Positions 5,795 through 8,572 of a stretch of 8,572 bases of DNA are shown in pieces. Position numbers and translations under genes: made by a program. The stretch covers positions 1-8,572 of the forward strand of contig CALBUB010000041.1 of assembly GCA_937967955.1 (NCBI GenBank), read 5' to 3'. How positions within the stretch are numbered: position 1 is the first letter of the stretch; every line of letters starts with the position of its first letter. This DNA comes from an uncultured Bacillota bacterium. GTDB taxonomy: Bacteria; Bacillota; Clostridia; Tissierellales; Tepidimicrobiaceae. The notes beneath the pieces are model-generated. The model had not been told where the DNA came from, made no database searches, and worked only from the letters and a program-made list of their open reading frames with translations.

Positions 5795-7408
5795 ATGGCA
5801 AAAGAGATAAAGTTTAACGAAGATGCTCGTAGAGCTATCGAAAAAGGAATAAACAAATTAGCAGATACTGTTAAAGTAACTCTTGGACCAAAAGGTAGAA
5901 ATGTTGTATTAGATAAGAAATTTGGAGCACCAGTTATTACTAATGATGGTGTAACCATTGCTCGTGAAATAGAATTAGAAGACAGATATGAAAACATGGG
6001 AGCCCAATTAGTTAAGGAAGTTGCAACTAAGACTCAAGATGTGGCTGGAGACGGAACTACAACTGCAACTGTACTTGCACAAGCGATAATTAGAGAAGGA
6101 TTAAAGAATATTGCAGCAGGGGCTAACCCAATGATATTAAAGAGCGGTATTGTAAAAGCCGTTGATAAGGCTGTAGAAGAAATCAAGAGATTCTCCAAGG
6201 AAGTAGAAACTAAGGAAGAAATAGCTCAAGTTGCAACTATTTCAGCAGATGATGCAGAAATAGGAAACTTAATTGCAGAAGCTATGGATAAGGTAGGCAA
6301 TGATGGAGTTATCACTGTAGAAGAATCCAAATCCATGGGAACTACTTTAGACATAGTAGAAGGTATGCAATTTGATAGAGGATACTTATCTCCATACATG
6401 GTTACTGATACAGACAAGATGGTGGCTGAATTAGAGGAGCCATATATACTTATTACTGACAAGAAGATTTCAAACATTCAAGACATATTACCAATATTAG
6501 AGCAAATTGTTCAAGCTGGAAAACCATTACTTATCATTGCTGAAGATGTTGAGGGAGATGCCCTACCAACATTAGTAGTTAACAAATTAAGAGGAACATT
6601 CAACTGTGTTGCAGTTAAGGCACCAGGCTTTGGTGACAGAAGAAAAGAAATGCTTCAAGATATTGCAATACTAACTGGTGGACAGGTAATCTCTGAAGAA
6701 TTAGGCTTAGAGCTAAAAGATGCAACAATAGATATGTTAGGAAGAGCAAGAAGGGTACGAGTAGACAAAGAAAACACTGTTATAGTTGATGGAGAAGGTT
6801 CACAAGCTGATATCGAAGATAGAATTAAGCAAATCAAGAATCAAATGGAGCAAACAGATTCAGAATTTGATAAAGAAAAACTACAAGAAAGACTTGCTAA
6901 ATTAGCAGGTGGAGTTGCTGTAATCCAAGTAGGAGCAGCTACTGAAACAGAACTAAAAGAGAAGAAATCAAGAATTGAAGACGCTTTAGCAGCAACTAGA
7001 GCAGCAGTTGAAGAAGGTATTATACCAGGTGGTGGAACTGTACTAGTAGATTGTATCCCAGCAGTAGCTAAGCTATTAGACGAAACTGAAGGAGACGAAA
7101 GAACTGGAGTAAATATCATTGTTAGAGCATTAGAAGAACCAGTAAGACAAATAGCAACAAATGCAGGTTTAGAAGGCTCAGTTGTAGTAGAAAAAGTTAA
7201 AGAATTAGAGCCAGGAGTAGGTTTTGATGCCTTCAATGAAAAATATGTTAATATGATAGAAGCAGGAATTGCAGACCCAACTAAAGTAACTCGTTCAGCA
7301 TTACAAAATGCAGCTAGCATTGCATCAATGGTATTAACAACTGAAGCAGCAGTTGCAGATATAGAAGAAGAACAACCAATGCCAAATCCAGGAGCTGGAA
7401 TGTATTAA
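5795..7408 (+). CDS. groEL: Chaperonin GroEL (Hsp60)
   Basis: This is the double-ring ATPase that folds cytosolic proteins with GroES. The 537-residue product begins MAKEIKFNEDARRA and has the nucleotide-binding TLGPKGRNVVLD (29-40), the ITNDGVTIAREIEL block with Asp51, GDGTTTATVL with Asp86 (equivalent to E. coli Asp52 and Asp87), and GIIPGGGT before the C-terminal equatorial segment. Length is close to the usual 540-548. The C-terminus ends EEEQPMPNPGAGMY and lacks the Gly-Gly-Met repeats common in bacterial GroEL, so the flexible tail projecting into the cavity is short. AGGAG (5780-5784) is 10 bases before the ATG. Codon use resembles gdhA, in line with high expression. Transcription comes from the CIRCE-controlled promoter before groES and ends at the hairpin 10 bases past the stop. 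Confidence 0.98.
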   Translation: MAKEIKFNEDARRAIEKGINKLADTVKVTLGPKGRNVVLDKKFGAPVITNDGVTIAREIELEDRYENMGAQLVKEVATKTQDVAGDGTTTATVLAQAIIREGLKNIAAGANPMILKSGIVKAVDKAVEEIKRFSKEVETKEEIAQVATISADDAEIGNLIAEAMDKVGNDGVITVEESKSMGTTLDIVEGMQFDRGYLSPYMVTDTDKMVAELEEPYILITDKKISNIQDILPILEQIVQAGKPLLIIAEDVEGDALPTLVVNKLRGTFNCVAVKAPGFGDRRKEMLQDIAILTGGQVISEELGLELKDATIDMLGRARRVRVDKENTVIVDGEGSQADIEDRIKQIKNQMEQTDSEFDKEKLQERLAKLAGGVAVIQVGAATETELKEKKSRIEDALAATRAAVEEGIIPGGGTVLVDCIPAVAKLLDETEGDERTGVNIIVRALEEPVRQIATNAGLEGSVVVEKVKELEPGVGFDAFNEKYVNMIEAGIADPTKVTRSALQNAASIASMVLTTEAAVADIEEEQPMPNPGAGMY

Positions 7409-7417
7409 TAAGTAATT

Positions 7418-7451
7418 AAGGCCATGAGTAATACTCATGGCCTTTTATTTT
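7418..7451. terminator. Bidirectional intrinsic terminator between groEL and the YczE-like gene
   Basis: AAGGCCATGAGT (7418-7429) pairs fully with ACTCATGGCCTT (7433-7444) around a 3-base AAT loop, giving a 12-bp stem. On the plus strand TTATTTTATA follows, serving groEL. On the minus strand the stem lies 5 bases past the stop codon of the YczE-like gene and is followed by TTAATTACTT, a poorer U-tract. The convergent genes end only 41 bases apart and share this hairpin. Confidence 0.92.
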
Positions 7452-8118
7452 ATAATTCCTCAGTACCTAAAGCTTTATTCATTAATGGTTCTATAACCTT
7501 TTGGAATTTTTTCATGATTAAACCTACCAATAATGCACTAAGTACTGTACCTTCTCTTATTCCTTCTATTCTACCTAAGAAAAGCCAAGATAGTATAATA
7601 CCTATTCCTACTACTAAACAATCTATAATCACCTTTACATCTTGGAAGGTAAGCTTTTTAAACACCTTTTTGCTAACAGCCTCTGTAAAGCCTTCCATAG
7701 GCATATTGATAAGGCCTGCATTCATATATAAACTTATGCCTAAGGCAATCAATATAATTCCAATAGCCATCATGACTAATTGGCCTCCATAAGTAGGCAG
7801 GGTAAAATCACCTAATAAATACTTAGCAAAATCTACAAAGTAGCCAAATATAGTTGAAAATATCAACTGGGTTAAATTAATCCACTTAAACTCCTTCCTC
7901 AAAATTAAAAGCTGTAGCAATATGTAAAAAGAAAAAACACAGATTACAACTTTACCCATATCCTGGCCAGTAATTAGACTTATTACGTAAGGTAAAGAGT
8001 TAACAGGTGAAACCCCTAATTGTGAATTTATAGAAAAGGCCACGCCTAATGCTAAAATAAATAAGCCTAATATGTACATTAGTATTCTGTTTATTAATTT
8101 ACTATCATTTACATTCAT
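7450..8118 (-). CDS. YczE/YitT-like integral membrane protein
   Basis: This is a 222-residue membrane protein resembling the uncharacterised YczE family. The family-like opening is an N-terminal Arg11 followed by YILGLFILALGVAFSI, then QLGVSPVNSLPYVIS (33-47) with a Gly-Gln-Asp-Met-Gly turn. A second half echoes the first with GIILIALGISLYMNAGL and INMPMEGFTEAVSK (137-150), and the C-terminal GTVLSALLVGLI (190-201) is also typical. Likely membrane spans are about 11-31, 55-72, 82-100, 112-132, 161-181 and 188-203. I chose ATG at 8118 because AGGAG (8132-8128 on the minus strand) is 9 bases upstream. A TTG three codons earlier abuts that site with no spacing and cannot be the start. The gene stands alone, convergent with groEL. 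Transport of a small molecule is often suspected for this fold, but nothing here identifies a substrate. Confidence 0.82.
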   Translation of the reverse strand: MNVNDSKLINRILMYILGLFILALGVAFSINSQLGVSPVNSLPYVISLITGQDMGKVVICVFSFYILLQLLILRKEFKWINLTQLIFSTIFGYFVDFAKYLLGDFTLPTYGGQLVMMAIGIILIALGISLYMNAGLINMPMEGFTEAVSKKVFKKLTFQDVKVIIDCLVVGIGIILSWLFLGRIEGIREGTVLSALLVGLIMKKFQKVIEPLMNKALGTEEL

Positions 8119-8127
8119 CTTCTTCAA

Positions 8128-8132
8128 CTCCT
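8128..8132 (-). promoter_or_regulatory. Ribosome binding site fixing the YczE-like start
   Basis: CTCCT on the plus strand reads AGGAG on the minus strand. It is 9 bases before ATG (8118) and directly touches the in-frame TTG at 8127, which is therefore excluded as the start. Confidence 0.8.
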
Positions 8133-8158
8133 ATTCTTAAAGTTGCTGTCCAATAATA

Positions 8159-8164
8159 ATTATA
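8159..8164 (-). promoter_or_regulatory. Possible -10 box of the YczE-like gene
   Basis: The minus strand reads TATAAT here, about 40 bases before the start codon. The region 17-18 bases further upstream (TATCCA) is a poor -35 match, so the promoter is tentative. Confidence 0.35.
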
Positions 8165-8224
8165 CAATAAATCGAAAGCTTCTGGATATTTTCTTTGGCT
8201 TTAAAAGGCTACAGGACTAGGGAC

Positions 8225-8299
8225 ATGGCAGTAAATAGAGAAAAATTGCTATCTACAAAAGAGATGAGTGACAAAACTATAAACTTTATCAAAGAATAA
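8225..8299 (+). CDS. Very short ORF of unknown status (24 residues)
   Basis: A 24-codon frame begins MAVNREKLLSTKEM and ends with FIKE before TAA. The frame is open for some 17 further codons upstream of the ATG back to a TAA near 8168. The residues form a plausible amphipathic, charged helix, but there is no clear ribosome site (only AGGG, 3 bases before the ATG) and I recognise no family. It could be the end of a decayed gene, a small protein, or chance. It lies divergent from the YczE-like gene and before the promoter at 8305. Confidence 0.15.
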   Translation: MAVNREKLLSTKEMSDKTINFIKE

Positions 8300-8304
8300 G
8301 TTAG

Positions 8305-8333
8305 TTGAAAATAATTAGCATATTTATTATTAT
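8305..8333 (+). promoter_or_regulatory. Predicted sigma-A promoter upstream of a short terminated transcript
   Basis: TTGAAA (8305-8310) and TATTAT (8328-8333) are 17 bases apart, each one base from consensus. Initiation would be near 8340. No start codon with a ribosome site follows before the terminator at 8372, so the product would be an RNA of about 60 bases or a premature-termination leader. Confidence 0.55.
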
Positions 8334-8371
8334 ATTAAGGGTAAAGCATAATAAAGACATAAAGACACTTT

Positions 8372-8407
8372 AGCAGAAAACCCTTCTTAGGGTTTTTTTG
8401 CTTTTTG
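8372..8407 (+). terminator. Intrinsic terminator in the intergenic region
   Basis: AAAACCCT (8377-8384) pairs with AGGGTTTT (8389-8396) around TCTT. AGCA (8372-8375) can pair further with TGCT (8399-8402) across a small imperfection. The T-run 8393-8399 and the following CTTTTTG complete a strong rho-independent signal. No coding gene precedes it closely on this strand. Confidence 0.8.
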
Positions 8408-8409
8408 TG

Positions 8410-8434
8410 TTGATTTTGCAAGGAGAAAAATCAA
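8410..8434. repeat. 8-bp inverted repeat enclosing AAGGAG
   Basis: TTGATTTT (8410-8417) and AAAATCAA (8427-8434) are perfect inverted arms around a 9-base loop, GCAAGGAGA. The loop holds a Shine-Dalgarno-like AAGGAG, but no start codon follows at a usable distance, so any role is unclear. Confidence 0.4.
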
Positions 8435-8503
8435 AAAAGAAGGAATTTAAGAAGGAAGGTAGAATTAAAATAAAATATATTTACAAAAAAACCTAGTCGA
8501 AAG

Positions 8504-8523
8504 CCTATGACCTTAGTCATTGG
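8504..8523 (+). repeat. Subterminal hairpin of the insertion sequence left end
   Basis: ATGAC (8507-8511) pairs with GTCAT (8516-8520) around CTTA, and CC (8504-8505) with GG (8522-8523) across a T8506/T8521 mismatch. An alternative pairing uses AAGCCT (8501-8506) with AGGCTT (8529-8534), leaving an 8-base bulge. The first form matches how IS608-type transposases bind, while the second may form in RNA. Confidence 0.7.
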
Positions 8524-8557
8524 GATGAAGGCTTATTAGATAGGTGGTGGTTATTTA

Positions 8558-8572
8558 ATGAATAATAAATAC
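8558..8572 (+). CDS. tnpA: Start of a probable IS200/IS605 TnpA transposase (first five codons only)
   Basis: ATG at 8558 opens a frame reading MNNKY before the window ends. TnpA proteins of this family (Y1 HUH single-strand transposases of about 130-155 residues) often begin with a short polar stretch ending in Lys-Tyr ahead of a VYxLxYH-type segment, and this start sits at the expected place just inside a left end. GGTGG at 8543-8550 provides a ribosome site with 7-10 base spacing. Five residues alone cannot prove the identity; the call rests mainly on the adjacent left-end structure. Part of the ribosome site (TAGGT, 8541-8545) can pair with ACCTA (8491-8495), which would damp translation, as known for IS200-type transposases. 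Confidence 0.5.

Larger units (their letters stand above)
8119..8484. other. Intergenic stretch without a convincing gene
   Basis: About 365 bases separate the YczE-like start from the insertion-sequence end. The stretch contains the YczE-like gene's ribosome site and tentative promoter, a doubtful 24-codon ORF, a good plus-strand promoter (8305-8333), a terminator (8372-8399), a tandem TAAAGACA duplication (8352-8367) and an inverted repeat (8410-8434). The final 45 bases before TTAC are purine-rich and featureless. Confidence 0.6.
8485..8572 (+). mobile_element. Left end of an IS200/IS605-family (IS608-like) insertion sequence, cut by the window edge
   Basis: The pattern follows the IS608 left end as I know it. 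There is a TTAC tetranucleotide (8481-8484) in flanking DNA, then a 19-base linker (8485-8503) whose last four bases are AAAG, the guide type that recognises TTAC. Next is a subterminal hairpin, CC-T-ATGAC (8504-8511) with GTCAT-T-GG (8516-8523), with a CTTA loop and a T/T mismatch like the unpaired T read by the transposase. A transposase-like start codon follows at 8558. Such elements have no terminal inverted repeats and move as single strands. The rest of the element, including any tnpB, lies outside the window. Confidence 0.7.

Noticed and set aside
6841..7320. Minus-strand 159-codon ORF within groEL
   Set aside because: It is antisense to a conserved part of groEL, low in complexity (Ser/Ala/Thr-rich), and has no ribosome site or homology that I recognise.
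7424..7792. Plus-strand ORF opposite the YczE-like gene
   Set aside because: It begins inside the terminator hairpin and lies antisense to a well-supported membrane protein gene. Its composition mirrors that gene.
8491..8550. A known riboswitch (purine, tetrahydrofolate, FMN or c-di-GMP class) before the last ATG
   Set aside because: The nested helices and GGGATGAAGG segment first suggested one, but none of the conserved cores I know is present. The TTAC/AAAG/hairpin geometry fits an IS608-like left end better.
1..8572. tRNA, rRNA or CRISPR array
   Set aside because: No cloverleaf with a GTTCRANNC arm, no rRNA signature and no regularly spaced direct repeats were seen on either strand by eye.

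Overview
The window is a low-GC, AT-rich bacterial sequence with compact genes, strong AGGAGG-type ribosome binding sites, a perfect CIRCE element before groES and a glutamate dehydrogenase of the 421-residue Peptoniphilus type. Together these point to an anaerobic, amino-acid-fermenting member of the Bacillota (Clostridia/Tissierellia). The exact genus cannot be read from the sequence. Bases 1-47 are not biological: they match the 3' part of the Illumina TruSeq universal adapter, so the true genomic sequence begins at base 48 and the first gene is cut there by the assembly.

Layout. 48-503 holds the C-terminal half of phosphate butyryltransferase (ptb). It is followed after 20 bases by a HisC-like PLP aminotransferase (524-1633), and a weak hairpin terminator follows. 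1860-3125 is an NAD-type glutamate dehydrogenase with its own promoter and a strong terminator. A 221-base intergenic stretch with two inverted repeats leads to a small MoaD/ThiS-like ORF (3347-3541) that looks truncated. Then come an OGG1-family DNA glycosylase (3611-4501) and a DUF554 membrane protein (4519-5208), 17 bases apart and probably co-transcribed. 5331-7408 is the groES-groEL operon under CIRCE/HrcA control. It converges on a YczE-like membrane protein on the minus strand (7450-8118), with a shared bidirectional terminator in between. 8119-8480 has no convincing gene but has a good promoter and a terminator about 60 bases apart, compatible with a very short transcript. From 8485 the sequence looks like the left end of an IS200/IS605-family (IS608-like) insertion sequence: a flanking TTAC, a 19-base linker ending in AAAG, and a hairpin with a T/T mismatch. 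The first five codons of a probable TnpA transposase run off the window edge.

How the genes fit together. Ptb, the aminotransferase and glutamate dehydrogenase fit amino-acid fermentation. Transamination moves amino groups to 2-oxoglutarate, glutamate dehydrogenase releases ammonium and regenerates 2-oxoglutarate with NADH, and acyl-CoA from the carbon skeletons is turned into acyl phosphate by Ptb for ATP formation. This link is inferred from gene identities and proximity. The remainder is housekeeping (chaperonins, oxidative DNA repair) and uncharacterised membrane proteins. The most notable item is the mobile-element left end at the right edge. I did not find a clearly new multi-gene system.
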